Below, piece after piece: positions 23,460 through 36,215 of a stretch of DNA of 64,000 bases; position 1 is the first letter of the stretch, and each line of letters begins with the position of its first letter. Below the pieces are notes generated by a model. That model was given only the letters and a program-made list of their open reading frames with translations, had not been told where the DNA came from and made no database searches. Position numbers and translations under genes: made by a program. Source of the stretch: Adiantum capillus-veneris (Eukaryota; Streptophyta; Polypodiopsida; Polypodiales; Pteridaceae); contig CM043956.1 in assembly GCA_014529385.2 (NCBI GenBank), forward strand, positions 63,492,620 through 63,556,619, written 5' to 3'.

Positions 23460-26400
23460 ATGGCTCAATCTACGGAGAAAGAGATTTTTGGTGCGTTTAC
23501 ATCCAAAGACAAATTGGATGGTACCAACTATTCTCTTTGGTCTTTTATGGCCAAAAATGTTTTGGTTGGAAAAGGATTGTGGGATTATGTATCTAGAGAT
23601 GAAGTTCGTCCAGTTAGCATTGCACCTGCCATGCCTGGTCGTGGTGCAGCTGTTGGTGCAGGACCCTCACAAGTCACTCCAGAGCAAAAGAGATGGGATA
23701 CTAAAGATGCATAAGCTATGGCTGTGATTGCCTTAACCATAAAGAGGACAATCACACCACATATCAGATCTTGCAGAACTGCTGAGGATGCTTGGAACAC
23801 TCTGCAAGCTATGTTTGGAGGAAGAAACGCTGCCAGAATAGAGTTTTTGAAGAAACAACTTGACAAAATACAGATGGACGAAGGTGACGATATTGTCAAG
23901 CATCTTACAAAAATCAGGGATCTTAAAGACCAATTGCTTAGCATTGATGAAGTGATTCCAGAGAAGGACTTGGTTTCCAAAACACTCAATTCACTACCAC
24001 CATCTTATTTGACTTTTCAGACTTCTTTGACTCTGTCTTTGCGAGCTATTCCTGAGCCTCTTCATTTTGAAGAGTTAGTGGCTTTGCTATTGTAGGAGGA
24101 TCAATCACGTAAGAACAAGTCTTTACAGGTGGACGGTATGGATCATGCTCTTGTTGTACAGAACAAAAACAAGGGTAAAGAGAGTGATCATTACTCCAAG
24201 TCTAGTGCAGGACAATCTTCAGAGAAGTCTAAAGGTGATTCCGACAAGTCCAAGAAGAAAGGTAAATGTCACTACTGCAAGAAACCTGGTCACTACATTA
24301 GTGAGTGTAAAAAGCGAATTGCTAAAGAAAAGAAGAAAGAGTCAAGTTTGGTTGTTTCAGCTTCTGGTGATTCTTCTACAGCTGAAGAAGAGTCTGCAAA
24401 CTTTGTGCAGGATTCTTATGCTTTTGTAGTATGTTCAGATTTTTCTGCTTACAGTGTTGACAAGACACAAATGATTTGGTACTTTGATAGTGGTGCATCC
24501 AGGCATATTACTTCAAGGAAGGATTTGTTTTGTTCATTGGATGCAGCTCCAGCAGGAAAGAAGGTGACATGTGCAAATAATGCTTCTTATCCAATAAAAG
24601 GCGTTGGTAAGATTTTGATTACCATTTCAGATGGTTCAAATTTATGCTTGCCAGATGTTTTATATGTTCCAGGGATCAAGAAGAATTTGTTGTCTGTATC
24701 CTCTCTTGCAAAAAATGGTCTTCGGGTCATTTTTGAGGATGACAGATGTGTTGTACGAGATCGAGAGAATGGTTATTCTCTTATCACTACAGGTACGCTG
24801 GAAAATGGACTATTTGTGCTAGATCGTTATGAAAAGCAGATTCAGGTATGTATTGCACAAACAAAGACTCAGGCAATGCAGGATGCTGAGTTGTGGCATG
24901 CTAGATTCGGGCATTTTAGTTATGGCAGTTTGATGACTTTACAACGTCATAATATGGTGCATGATTTGTCTTTATTGGAGATGCCACCAAGACATGTATG
25001 TGAAGGTTGCGTTCTTGGAAAGATGCACAGATTTGCATTTTCGCAAGATGGTTCAGTTAGAGCGACACGAAAGTTGCAGCTTGTACACAGTGATGTATGT
25101 GGTCCTATGAGGACGCCATCTTTGGGAAACAGCCTTTATTTTGTGACCTTCATTGATGAATTTTCCAGGTTTTGTTGGGTGTATCCACTCAAAGCAAAGT
25201 CAGACGTGTTTGCAGTTTTTCAACATTATGTCGCCATGGTTGAAAATGAAACAGGTTGCAAAGTACAGACTCTTCGTACCGATCGAGGAGGTGAATACAT
25301 GTCAGGTGCATTTAAGGATTTTTTGAGAAAGAAAGGCATTAAACACCAATGCACTATGCCATACACACCACAACAGAATGGTGTTGCAAAAAGAAAGAAC
25401 AGGTCTTTAATGGAGACGGCTAGATGTATGCTCAAGGCTAAGAGTTTGCCTCATAAGCTATGGATGGAGGCAGTTGCTTGTGCAGCACATGTTTTGAACA
25501 GGTGTCCTACTCGTGCCTTGAAGACCATTACTCCATATGAAGCTTGGTATGACAGAAAACCTTCAGTCAGTTATCTTCGTGTTTTTGGTTGCCTTGCTTA
25601 TGCTCACATCCCTCAGCAGTTACGTGGGAAGCTTGATGATAAGGCAATCAAATGTATATTTGTGGGGTACAGTAGTGGAAGTAAAGGTTATAGACTTTAC
25701 AATCCTACTACAAACAAGATTTTTGAAAGTCGTGATGTAAGTTTTGCAAAAACTACTGCTCAACCTATGGTTGCTTTTGATGTACCTCATATGCAGACAC
25801 ATGATGTATTTGAAGGTTTGCTTCCTTCTTTTGTGGAGAATCAAGAATCACAACAGGTTGATAATCTTGATCAATCTTTTGATCAGCATGTGACACCTCA
25901 TGATGTAGAGGAAATTGTGCGTGAAGAGCAAGAAGTTCTCAGGGAAGAAAGAACCTTGCCTAAATGGGTTCAGAAAACTTTGCAGGATAGCAAGTTGGAT
26001 GCACCGTTGCCACGAAAAACACGTGCTGGTACTACTTTTGGTAGAGAGCAAGTAGATTTGGCTTGCTTTAGCAGTCTTTGTGATGCAGATGAGCCTGATT
26101 CATTTGAACAATCTTTAGAGTGTGTTCAGTGGAAAGATGCTATGCAGCAAGAAATTGATTCTATTCATAAGAATCATACATGGGATCTAGTGGACTTGCC
26201 TACAGGTAAAAAACCTATTGGTACAAAGTGGGTTTTTAAGGTAAAAAGGAAACAAGATGGTACTGTTGACAGGTACAAAGCAAGGCTTGTGGCAAAAGGC
26301 TATGCGCAACAGAAAGGCATAGATTATGATGAAACCTTTGCTCCCACTTCTCGTGCGTCCACAGTTAGATCACTAGTTGCAATTGCTGCTCATCATGGTT

Positions 26401-27623
26401 GGAAAGTGCATCAGTTGGATATCAAAACTGCTTTTTTGAATGGTGATTTGCAGGAAGAAGTTTATGTAAGTCAACCAAGTGGTTTTATTGTAAAAGGTCA
26501 AGAGCAAAAGGTATGTAGATTGCGTAAAGCTTTGTATGGTCTCAAACAGGCTCCAAGAGCATGGTATGAGAAGATACATACTTATTTGATTGGCCAGGGA
26601 TTTCAGAATAGTCCAACAGAAAGTACTTTGTATGTCAAAAAGAGAGATGGAGTTCTCATTATGCTAACACTTTATGTGGATGATATGCTTCTTACAGGCA
26701 ATAGTGTAGATGAAATTGAAGTGTTTAAAGATGCTTTGAGAAAAACCTTTGAGATGTCTGATCTTGGTTTGCTACATTATTACTTGGGTATTCAGTTTGT
26801 GCAATCAGAGGATGGCATATACATGCTGCAGGCAAAATATTTGCATAAAATTTTGGACAAGTTTGGTATGCAAAATTGTAAACCAATCTCTACACCCGTA
26901 GAAACTGGATCAACATTGAGCATGCACGATGTTGGAGAACCTTTTGATGTACATACTTATGCAGCAGCGGTTGGTTGCTTGATATATTTGGCAGGCAACA
27001 CTCGTCCAGACATTCAATTTGGGGTTTCACAAGCAAGCAGATTTATGCACAGCCCAGGTATGCATCATTGGCAGGCTGTGAAGCACATACTTCGTTACCT
27101 TTCAGGTACCCCTAATCTTGCCATGTTCTTTCCAAGGGGGGATTCTATGCAGCTTCTTGGTTACACCGATTCAGATTGGGCTGGTGATTTTGACACACGA
27201 CATTCCACAAGTGGCAATTGTTTTTTCTTGGGAAATGCATGTATATCTTGGCTAAGCAAGAAGCAACCCACAGTGGCTACATCAACTTGTGAAGCTGAGT
27301 ACAGGGCAGCTTTCACGGCAATAGTTGATTGTGTATGGATACGCAGGTTATTGGCAGATCTTTGTGAGTGTCAACAGGCACCCACTACCATTTTCACTGA
27401 CAGTCAGAGTGCTATGGCAGTTGCAAGGAATCCAATATTTCATGCAAGAACAAAGCACATAGAGGTTCACTACCACTATGTCAGGGAAAGGCTACATGCA
27501 GGGGAGATCACACTAACTTACTGTCCTACATAGGATAACATTGCAGATCTATTTACGAAGGCGTTATCACGAGAAAAGTTTGAAGCTTTCCGAAAAGCTT
27601 TGGGCTTACTCTCATACACATGA
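23460..27623 (+). pseudogene. Copia A gag-pol polyprotein with three stops
   Basis: One frame of about 1,388 codons encodes the usual Ty1/copia order. The chosen start is MAQSTEKEIF, which aligns with the gag start of copia B. Gag core: KLDGTNYSLWSFMAKNVLV. CCHC knuckle CHYCKKPGHYISEC lies at 24,267-24,308 and the protease DSGAS at 24,486. Integrase has the HHCC region (HARFGH...HVCEGC), then catalytic Asp codons at 25,092 and 25,281. The third position (25,389-25,391) is AAA, Lys, where Glu is required. RT has LYVDDML at 26,670-26,690, and RNase H has YTDSDWAG and EAEY. Stops are TAA 23,712, TAG 24,093 and TAG 27,531. Each sits where copia B or relatives have Gln, so each is explained by C-to-T. 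No frameshifts were seen. Confidence 0.92.
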
Positions 27624-27659
27624 TGATCTGCTACCTTGTACGGATTCACACTATCACTA

Positions 27660-27670
27660 CAGGGGGGATT
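27660..27670 (+). other. Copia A polypurine tract
   Basis: caggggggatt lies directly before the 3' LTR (TGTAGACATG). It is the same motif and position as in copia B (ggggggattt). Confidence 0.85.
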
Positions 27671-27951
27671 TGTAGACATGTAGTAGTGTTAGTGTGTATA
27701 CGCGCTTCACCAGGGGCACTTTTCTCCCACTGGGTTTTTCCCCCTGGACATCCGGTGTGAAAGGACACCTTATCTCTTAGGGTTTCATATAAGCTTTGTA
27801 GCTCTGAGTTTATATACACTATTATTCTAATACAGAGTGAGAGAGAGACTACAGAGATCTCATACACAAGCTCTGTGTCTTCTCCTTCTCCATCTTCTTC
27901 CTACTCTGAGTTGCTGTCTTCCTTCTGTTTCCTGTTTCATCATCTTCAACA
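27671..27951 (+). repeat. Copia A 3' LTR
   Basis: 281 bp, from TGTAGACATG to CTTCAACA. It contains a TATA-like tttatatacac near 27,809 and a (GA)n run. The start resembles the LTR of copia B (tgt..acat.tagtagtg), and the size is similar, so this is the native LTR of the family. Confidence 0.85.
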
Positions 27952-28475
27952 GTTTCCGGCGAGTGATTTTCCTTCACGCACAATGGCTTCTCCTCATAAT
28001 GGGGGCCTTACAAATGTGCGCTTTTACCACAGAAAATTACAAGGGTAAATCAAGCTCCATACTTAACAGTCTCTAATTTGGTCATCAAATGTGGCCGACA
28101 TCACTAACTCTCTTCCGTAAGTTCCACGCCTATCAAATGGTATAGGATCTTGTCCGGGAAAAGCTTTGGAGACAATGAAGCAAGCCATCGTGGGTTGGTA
28201 ACCTCTTCTGGCTATAGAGGTTGTTAGCTAAGCCACACAATCATCATTTGTTCTAACGGCTGGGTTGGCCAAGACACGGAAAAGGGGGATGCGAGGCAAC
28301 AAGTGATTGTATGGCACAACATGTGCATCAATCCAACCCGATAAGATGTGGCGATCAAACACGAATCCAAAGAAATCCGTAAGAGAATCATTACTCGTGT
28401 TCTTTGCAAGGATGGTTGTCGGCGTGACTGCACTCATCGAAGGAGGCACTCGCATGGTTTTCAAAACGGACATTC
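27952..28475 (-). pseudogene. Upstream pieces of the host gene split by copia A
   Basis: Three protein-like segments on the minus strand are in the right order to be exons upstream of the 22-kb fragment. (1) 28,475-28,228 contains DFFGFVFDRHILSGWIDAHV and LLPRIPLFRVLANPAV. (2) 28,206-28,066 contains RGYQPTMACFIVSKAFPGQD and RGTYGRELVMSATFDDQIRD, and ends near a possible gttaag donor. (3) 27,993-27,952 contains EEAIVREGKSLAG and runs into the copia A border in the frame of the 22,449 exon. Splice sites between the first two are not convincing. The first segment starts exactly where gypsy F copy 2 is truncated (28,476). The product is unknown. Confidence 0.45.
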
Positions 28476-29013
28476 CAACCAAGAAATCTTTGTTTCTCAT
28501 CGTGCTCTTCTTCAAGAAACAAGGAGGAAACATCTAGATCACTATCGCTGCTCTCTTCCACCTCACTACCATCATCCCCATTATCTTCTTCTTCACTTGA
28601 GTACTCTTCTTCATCACTTTGCTCACCAAAATCAGCGTCCAAAGATTGCTTGCTAGCCATGTCAAACCTCTTCTTATCACCCCTTCTATTGTAGAGAGTG
28701 ATGGTACTAAGTCCCCAACCTTGTACAGCTTTCGTAGCCTGTAACCATGGTCTTCCAAGGATGAGAGGGAAAGCACCAATACTTGCAGGCATAACATGGA
28801 AATTGACCAGCACTTTAACATCAAATACATCCACCTCCAAGTCCTTTATAACTCCCAAGCACCTCACCCTTGATTGATTGGAAAGCTTTATGCAAAACCC
28901 TGAATTCTTCACCATGTTGAGTCCCAACTTTCATGCACAAGCTTGAATAATAACACATACATGTGCACCTCCATCAATATATGCCTCTCCAATGCACTTC
29001 CTCTTATTCCATG
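28476..29013 (-). pseudogene. Gypsy F copy 2, protease and acidic linker
   Basis: This matches 15,753-16,270 of copy 1 with few changes. It carries CIKLSNQSRVRCLGVIKDLE and ILGRPWLQATKAVQGWG, followed by the Asp/Glu/Ser linker (FGEQSDEEEYSSEEED). Where copy 1 has a stop (AV*DWG), this copy is open (AVQGWG). It is truncated at 28,476 on the pol side, and on the gag side is split from its remainder (38,764 onward) by gypsy C. Confidence 0.9.
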
Positions 29014-30524
29014 TGATAGCGGAAAAAAGAGCAGTGCAATCGGGTGGCCTCTGTACTCATGCACACTCCACAAACCACGCCTCATGCAAACAAGCAAAGA
29101 ACAAAACAAAGGGGGCACCACCCTAAATTAAGAGGTTTAGGGACCTCACACATAGTGCACATAGTCAAGTGAGACTTCCGGCATTATGATGGCATCAAAA
29201 CATATGGCAAAACACATAGAAACGAAGCTTAGGGACCTTATGTAGCGTATATATACACAAGACATCACCTTAACAATACAACGGCATCTGATCATACATA
29301 ACAAGGATATAGAGAAGCAAGCCAAGGATGGCATAATCCCTTGTCAAAAACAATCAACCCAGCAAGTAGGTATGATCCTACTAGCAACACATCAATACCT
29401 TAGAGAATGATGGCGAGGATGGTGGCCATGGAGCATGAGAGAAGACTCCTTATTTAGGTTTTAGGGCTAGTAATGTAGCATACTAGAGGGAGAGAGAGAG
29501 AGAGGGAGAGAGAGTAGAGCTCCATCCATAGCTCCTCGTTGTGAGCAATGTCGTCATAGCTTCGTTGCTTGGTGAAAAGGGTGAAGTGTTAGTTTTGAGT
29601 GAGAGAAGGCCTCCTTATATAGGTTTCTGAGAGGGTTTAGGATTAGGGATAAACATGCTTAAATCCGCTGATTGGGGTTACTTTTTGCTTAGGGTGGTCA
29701 ATAGATTGAGGTCACCTAATATGTCACCATCAAGATATTCTCTAGAGTGATGTGAGAGGGGAGGGTAAATGCTGATTTTTCTGATTGTGACACATGGGGA
29801 TAAGGCCTTGACCAGCATTTAAGAGCAGGTAAGGTGGCTGTTGAAACTGGAGGTTCTGCACATGTCAGGGGGGGACCTGCGGGGGGGAGGTGGCAGCTGG
29901 GTCCTCCTGAATATCAAATTCTCAAAAAATCCTCAACTATGGCTTCTTTTGATATGTGTTCTTTGAAAAAATCAGCATGTCTCTTTTCAACTCAAAAGTC
30001 TTTATGCCTGTTGACTCACCTTTACCATAAGATTTTCCCCTTTTCTCCTCCTGCAACTGCATTGTTGATGCCCAATCACTGCTTCTAGTAACAGTGAACT
30101 GTTACCTACCAAATACTTATGGTGCAGTAAAAAATATTTACCATGCGTAAAAAAAGTTACTGTAGGTAAAAAGTGATTTGTATTTACCATATAGGTGAAA
30201 AATATTTACTGTAGGTAAAAAATATTTACTGTCGGTAAAAAAGTGAAAACGGAGTATGCTATGCTGTGAGTCCACACGAACATCCCCGTGTAAATTTCAC
30301 TAGAAATTCACACCTAGAATGGGCTATTCTATAAGATATAGGTTGTAGGCATGCATAAGAGCTCGTTCCCACGTATCTTCTGTCCATGGCACTTTTTACT
30401 CTTTGGTGCTTGTGAAGTAGATTTTTCTTCTCTTTCGAGATCCCTTGGACTAGAGTATCCTCATCTCCCCAACAACTGACTGTGCCTTTATTGCATCTTC
30501 AGAAGGGGTCCTAAAAACCATGCA
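29014..30524 (-). repeat. Gypsy C 3' LTR
   Basis: About 1,511 bp. On the minus strand it runs from TGCATGGTTTTTAGG to CCGCTATCA. It contains a (GA)n tract (29,487-29,513), a TATA box (cctatataagg, minus strand, near 29,615-29,625) and a cluster of ggtaaa/tttacc motifs at 30,105-30,245. It pairs with 37,256-38,763. Confidence 0.93.
30105..30245. repeat. GGTAAA/TTTACC motif array in the gypsy C LTR
   Basis: The motif aaaaatatttac(c/t)gt(a/c)ggtaaaa recurs about five times, partly palindromic. Being near the start of the LTR on the transcribed strand, it lies in U3, where enhancer repeats usually sit. The second LTR has the same array (38,350-38,480) with one base lost. Confidence 0.7.
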
Positions 30525-30900
30525 TCATATAGCCCTCCCCCTTAAGCTAGAGGTATTTGATGCCTCTAGCTGTAGGTTGTGCTACAATAGGGTTCTCTTG
30601 AATACTTACCCACCTGGTACCAATTGAATTTGCCATGTTACTGCTTTCTTGGCTGATGCACCCTGTTTAGTCCTTTCTGATGAATAATTGTATCCATCCA
30701 TGACTAACAACTGGTCTCCTAGACCCTTGAAAGCCATACCCCATCCATTGTCAATATCCGCTTTCACTGGTAGCATTCTCTTTTTTTCTTTTTTTCTTCT
30801 CTTTTTTTCCTTTTTTTCTCTTTTTTTTTTTTTTTTTTTTGAAACGACTATGTACATGATTGTTACCTTAGTTGCAGCTCGAATATGATGAGCTCTCCTC
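30525..30900 (-). other. Gypsy C 3' untranslated region with T-rich tract
   Basis: Next to the LTR the minus strand reads aagggggagggc, a likely polypurine tract (30,530-30,545). A 60-base T-rich run lies at 30,779-30,840 (A-rich on the coding strand), just after the end of pol. Confidence 0.75.
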
Positions 30901-33900
30901 TTAACCATCCTTAGCATTGATTTCACCAGCATATGGTTGTGAAAGACGACATTGGTAGGCCTTCAATCGCCAACCATTTACCGGGGTCTGATGTACCTTA
31001 CCAACTAGGTCACCTAGTTGGTAACTACCATTTGAGAACCTCTGTATCACTACAAAAGGGCCTTCCCACTTAAGCAAGAACTTACCATCCTTCCTGCGAT
31101 CAAAGCGATTGTCGTATCTGAGCACTAAAGAACCTTCCTTGATACCTTTCTTGACAAGGTTTATAGGCAATAGTGCCTCTTGCCCGTAAACCAAGTGAAA
31201 AGGTGTATACCCCAAGGATGTTTTAAAGGATGTTCTGTAGGCCCAAAGTGCTGCATCTAGGTGTTTGTCCCATGCCTTAGGATGTAAATGCACTTGCTTA
31301 GTGATGATTTTACATATAAGACCATTTACCTTTTCCACAAGACCATTGCACTGAGGGTAGTATGGTGTAGAGTGCCTGCGCTTGATTTTTAACTTGCTCA
31401 TCAATTGCCCGACTAAATCAGCTCGAAATCCCGGTCCCCTATCCGAGAGAATCTCCAAAGGTGTGCCAAAACGGCAACAAAGGCATTCAAAAATGAAATC
31501 ACTCACGTCCTTGGCTGTGATGCGCTTTGTGGGACGAGCTTCTGCCCATCTGGTCATGTACTCCACCCCTATAATGATGTATTCCTTCCCTGATTGAGTG
31601 CAAGGTAGTGGCCCTATTGCATCTATCCCCCATTTTTCAAATGGCCCATAGGTTTTGATTGGATGCTATTTTCATGGGTAAGACGCCTTGGTCCAGCTTT
31701 TTGGCAAACCTCACATGTGCGGCACCAATGTTGTACATCTCGATGGAGGCTTGGCCACGTGAACCCTGCTTGTAAAATCTTTCTGCTAGTAATCTCTTGT
31801 GCAAAGTGGCCACCACACACACCTTCATGACAACTAAACAAAATATCCTTTATCTCTTGGGATGCAGGAACTCTCCTTAAGACAGCATCTTTCCCTCTAC
31901 AATACAAGTCCTCATTCACTAAGCTATAGCTGGTAGCCTTTTTTGCCAACCACCTACGTTCACTTTTACTCATACCAGAGGGTGCTTCACAATGCTCAAG
32001 AAAGTAAAGTAAATCATGCAACTCCTCCTTTCCCTGGTATAAAGGACTTTTCACAAGGATAGCACCTACTATGAGAGTTTGTAGTTCTTCACCTGCTAAG
32101 GCATCTGCTTCTCGATTTTGATCTCTAGGTACAAAGTGCACTCGAACTTCTTTAAAACCCTTCAACAAGGCCTTTGCTTCCCTCATCTTAACAGACAATT
32201 TGTCATTTTTACAGGCCCATACACCAACCATTTGCTTAACAATCAACATGGAGTCACCAAAAACATTTAGCTTTGTGATGCCCTGAGAAAGACAACATTG
32301 CAACCCTAAAACAAGGGCATGGTACTCAGCCTCATTGTTAGAATGAACCTCTTTTAGATGAAACCCTTTTGCAAAGATCTTCTCCTTCTCTGGACCTAAT
32401 ATTACTATGCCTGCTGATGCCTTGTCTTTGGTCCTCTTGTAAGCCCCATCAAAATACAGACTGTGTGCTCCCAGTAGAACTTCAGGCTCCGGGATAGGCG
32501 GTACCTTACTAGGTGCCTCTTTCTTGGCCTTCTCATAACACCTTTGTGTGAGGACATCTGCCAAACAAGCACGGGTGGAATCCTCTACTTGTAGTGTGTA
32601 GTCAAACTCTTGAAGCTGCACCACCCACTTTGCTATTCTTTGAAACAATTCCATGTGTTGTAGGGCATATGGAAAAACCTCCTCAGTTGTGATCACCACA
32701 AATTGTCTCGGAAGTAAGTAAGCCCGAAACTTCTCCACTGCAAACTTAAGAGCTAGCACCAATTGCTCAGTTGCGCTGAAACCCTTTTCAGCAGCTATCA
32801 TCACTCTACTAGAGAAGTAGACTGGTCTCATGAGAGATGTCTTTGGGTCTTTTTGCATCAAGACAGCTCCTAGAGCTTCTGGACCTACACTAGGATTTAC
32901 ATAGAATAATTCACCCCATGTGGGTTGTAGGACGATAGGCAATGAGCTCAAAATGGTTTTAACTTCTTGAAAGCACCTTTCACCCTCCTCACTCCATGTC
33001 AATGTAGTGTGTTTAGTGAGCTGCTGCAAAGGATAGATTGCCTGAGAAAGGAGATGTATGAATCGTCCCATGTAGCGAACCTTTTGAATGAAGGAGACTA
33101 GTTGCTTCACGTTTGAAGGAGTAGGTAAAGCTAACAATGTCTTTACCTTTTCAAGGTCAGCCTCAATACCATCTTGAGACACAATATGGCCTAGTAGAGT
33201 GACCTTGCTCTCACCTATGTGGCACTTGTCTTTATTCAATTGCCCACCCAATTGGGCCAGACGGGTGAAACCTTCATCAACCTTGGACAGATGTACTTCC
33301 CTAGAGCTGTAAATGCAAAAATCATCAATGAAGACTCGTATGGACTTACCAAAGTAAGGTTGAAACACCAAGTTCATAAACCTCTGGAAAGTAGCTGGGG
33401 CATTAGTTAAACCAAAAGGCATAACTCTATAAGCAAAACACCCCCAAGGTGTTATGAAGGTAGTCTTTCTTTGGTCTTCATCTGCAATTCTGATTTGGAA
33501 GTAGCCTGAGTACCCATCACACACTGTGTACCTTTCATGACCAGCCACTTCATTTAGTATTTCATCTTGAAAAGTCAAAGGAAAATGGTCCCTTTTTGTG
33601 GCTGCGTTTAGAGGCTTGTAATCACACATACCCTCCACTTCCCATTTTTCTTTGGTGCTACCACAACTGGAGACACCCACTCAGAATCTTCCACTGGGTA
33701 GATAAATCCTGCCTTGAGTAATCTTTTTACTTCTTTTAAGAGTGCATCTTGTTGCACTAGCCCTAATCTCCTTAGCCTTTGCACCACTGGTTTGGCACCT
33801 TCCTTTAATTGGATATGGTGTTGGGTTACCGTCACTCCTTTAATGTGCTCGTAATCAGTTATAAAGAGGCCAGCATGCTTCTTTAGTACCTGCAAATAGG

Positions 33901-35916
33901 GTTCTCTCTCTTCTTCTAGTAGGTCCTTAGCTAGCATCTCCTCTAAGCCTGTGGCTTCTTCCTTATGTAGAGAGTCTTGACCACCTTCTCCTTCTGGGTT
34001 TCGCAGTATTATACCCATGACTTCCAAAGAGCTAGCATTCTCCTCAGATGACTCATTCTCAGATGAAGAGCAGCTGCTTGTGCTCCATTCATCCATAGAA
34101 GTCTCCATCTCTAGGTCTTGTTGTCTACCCTGCTTCATGTCATACACAATTTTTTGTTGCTTGCCACCTACCTTATGATTTGGTCGCAACTCAAGGGAAC
34201 CTATCTCCCAATCTTGCCTAGCTTTCATAGCCATAAGCCAAGGTCTTCCAAGGATTAGCGGATAGCCCTCCCCCTTAGTTGGGATCACATAAGCATCAAT
34301 TGAGATTGCCACACCAAAAGCTGAAACCTTCACTCCATTAACCTTTCCCACACAAGCCACCCTTACATTATTTGCCATCTTAGCTTGTAAGGGAGTTTGC
34401 TCGTTTACTTCCAAACCCAACCTGTGCATTAATTTCTCTGTCATAACACAAATCTCGGCTCCACCATCTACGTACACATTGGAGACTCGCTGACTCTTAA
34501 TCTTTGCATCAATGACTGGCACGATATCCTTCATGCCTCTTGCACTAATAGACCCAACTGACTTTGCCTTAGCCCTCCTGGTGCTGACCATCTTAGACCA
34601 GGTTCTACGCATCTTTGGGGAAAGGTGGAGGAGTTGCTGCCATGAAATCTTTGGTCCTTGCTTACTCACATCTGCTACCAGGTCGTAAGGTATGGATCCT
34701 ACCCCAAGTGGAAAGTCTTCTACTCCTATGTGCCTCCTTGACCTACTCTTTCTTTTCTTGTCTCCTATCACTTGGAAGGAACCCTCATTCCCTTTATCCA
34801 GCTCTGAAGCTTCCATTTCATCAGTTCTTTGTCTCCTAACTCTCTTTATTGGCATGGCAACAGCTTCCTCCATTTTTTCTTTCCCTTTATCCTTACCATT
34901 GTCAAGACTTATGACAGAGACAGCCCTGTCCTCCCCTCCCGATGGTAGTGGAGGGATCTCTGCTGGTGCTTGTGGTGGTGGAGGAGAGGGTCTCAATATT
35001 TGGATTGGTGGAGCCACGTGTGCATTTTGTCCATTTAGTGGCCTAGCTCGAGGAGGAGTGACTTGCTGGCGAGGAGGCCGTCTTTGATTACCATTTCCTT
35101 GATAGCGTCGTGGATGGGGGCAATAATACATGCCGTGACCTACCTCTCCACAGTTGTAGCAAATGTACTCACGTGCTTGCCTTTGTCCTTCTTGTCTATT
35201 TCGTTCATTTCCTGGCTGGGGAGCCCTTACACCTTGAACCAGATTGATGGACAGGCTCTCTAGTTGATCAGTGATTTGTTGAAGTAATTCTTGTTGAGAG
35301 GACTCTTGGTCTGTTGCTCCTGTCCCTGCTACTACCCTTGCCGTAGGTTGAGCTAGCGGTGGAGGCTCCATTCCCCCTTGTAGTTGAGCTTGGAATTTTA
35401 ACTTCCTATCCTTCTCCCTTGCATAAGTCATAGCTTTATCGAAGGTATCTGGGAATTTACCTTTTACCTTTTCTCAAAGGATGGGGTAAAGCCCTGCCAG
35501 GAAACAGTCCTTCTTTAGGCATTCTAGCGCCCTTTCTCCTTCACCTAGTGATGCACACCATTTCTCCCACAGGTTGGAAAACTTTCCTTCATAGCTTCTA
35601 TAGTCATTGGGTGATGTTTGGCGTAGCTCTAAGAGCTATCTCCATATCTCCTCTGGAGGCTCATGGGGCGAAATTCTTCGATGAAGGCCATCTTTAAGGA
35701 CTCCCAGTCTCTTCTTTCTTCAGGTGCCAAAGTTTGATACCATAATTTTGCACCTTCCCTCAAGACCAAAGGAAAGGCCCTTAACTTAGTAGCTTCGTCA
35801 TCCCTTCCCGATACTAGAAAGGCCATTTCCAAATTATCCAAAAAGTCTGGAGCAACCTCCCCAGGCTTACCATAAAAATTAGGGAAGGCCATAAGTGAGA
35901 GAGTAAACAGCTCCAA
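30901..35916 (-). pseudogene. Gypsy C gag-pol (gag, PR, RT, RH, second RH, INT)
   Basis: Four open segments lie on the minus strand in shifting frames. 35,916-35,629 is gag (FPNFYGKPGEVAPDFLDNLE). 35,431-33,608 holds the rest of gag with a CCHC knuckle (CYNCGEVGHGMYYC), protease (VYVDGGAEICVM, ILGRPWL) and the RT start. 33,680-31,623 holds RT (VMPFGLTNAPATF, active site VFIDDFCIYS), RNase H, a second RNase H (LYFDGAYKR, NNEAEYHAL, FGDSMLIV, NREADALA, all acidic residues present) and the integrase zinc finger (CRTCEVCQKA). 31,566-30,901 is the integrase core with both remaining acidic residues in place (LSDRGPGF...NGLVEKVN). The first RNase H has VNPSVG where relatives have Asp. Three frameshifts, and a TGA at 35,474 that fits a former CGA, disable it. 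Confidence 0.92.
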
Positions 35917-36215
35917 TTTATTTTAAAATAGAGTATGGTAATTATAATTTGGAGCTTTAGCACAACTTAGCTCAAAATAGGATGAAGATCGACACATCAA
36001 AGGAATGGTAATAGTCTAGTAAGGGTACAATGACAGGATGAGGAGAGCGCAAGATTTCCCCAAGTCTCTCGGCTCCAAACAACAGGGCTATTCTTTGCTG
36101 ATAAAAGATTTTTCTATCAATACAAATATTCACACGGATATGACGCACAAAATGGAAAGGAAACATGCGGGGATCATCATTCTCATTATTGGCATCCATA
36201 CTTACACACAAGAGC

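Larger units (their letters stand above)
22450..27951 (+). mobile_element. Copia A: Ty1/copia LTR retrotransposon
   Basis: A Ty1/copia element of about 5.5 kb in the plus orientation. In order: 5' LTR, tRNA-Met primer site (23,065), leader, gag-pol in one frame (23,460-27,623), polypurine tract (27,660) and 3' LTR ending in AACA at 27,951. The flanking 5-mers are GTCTC (22,445-22,449) and GTTTC (27,952-27,956). They differ by one transition, and a host reading frame rejoins across them, so these are probably the true insertion borders. The two LTRs match only over their last 52 bp. Three in-frame stops and a lost integrase catalytic residue make it non-autonomous. Confidence 0.9.

Noticed and set aside
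23460-27623. Reassigned or read-through stop codons in copia A as a general mechanism
   Set aside because: Catalytic residues are also lost and the stops fit C-to-T decay. Only the shared early gag stop is kept as an open question.
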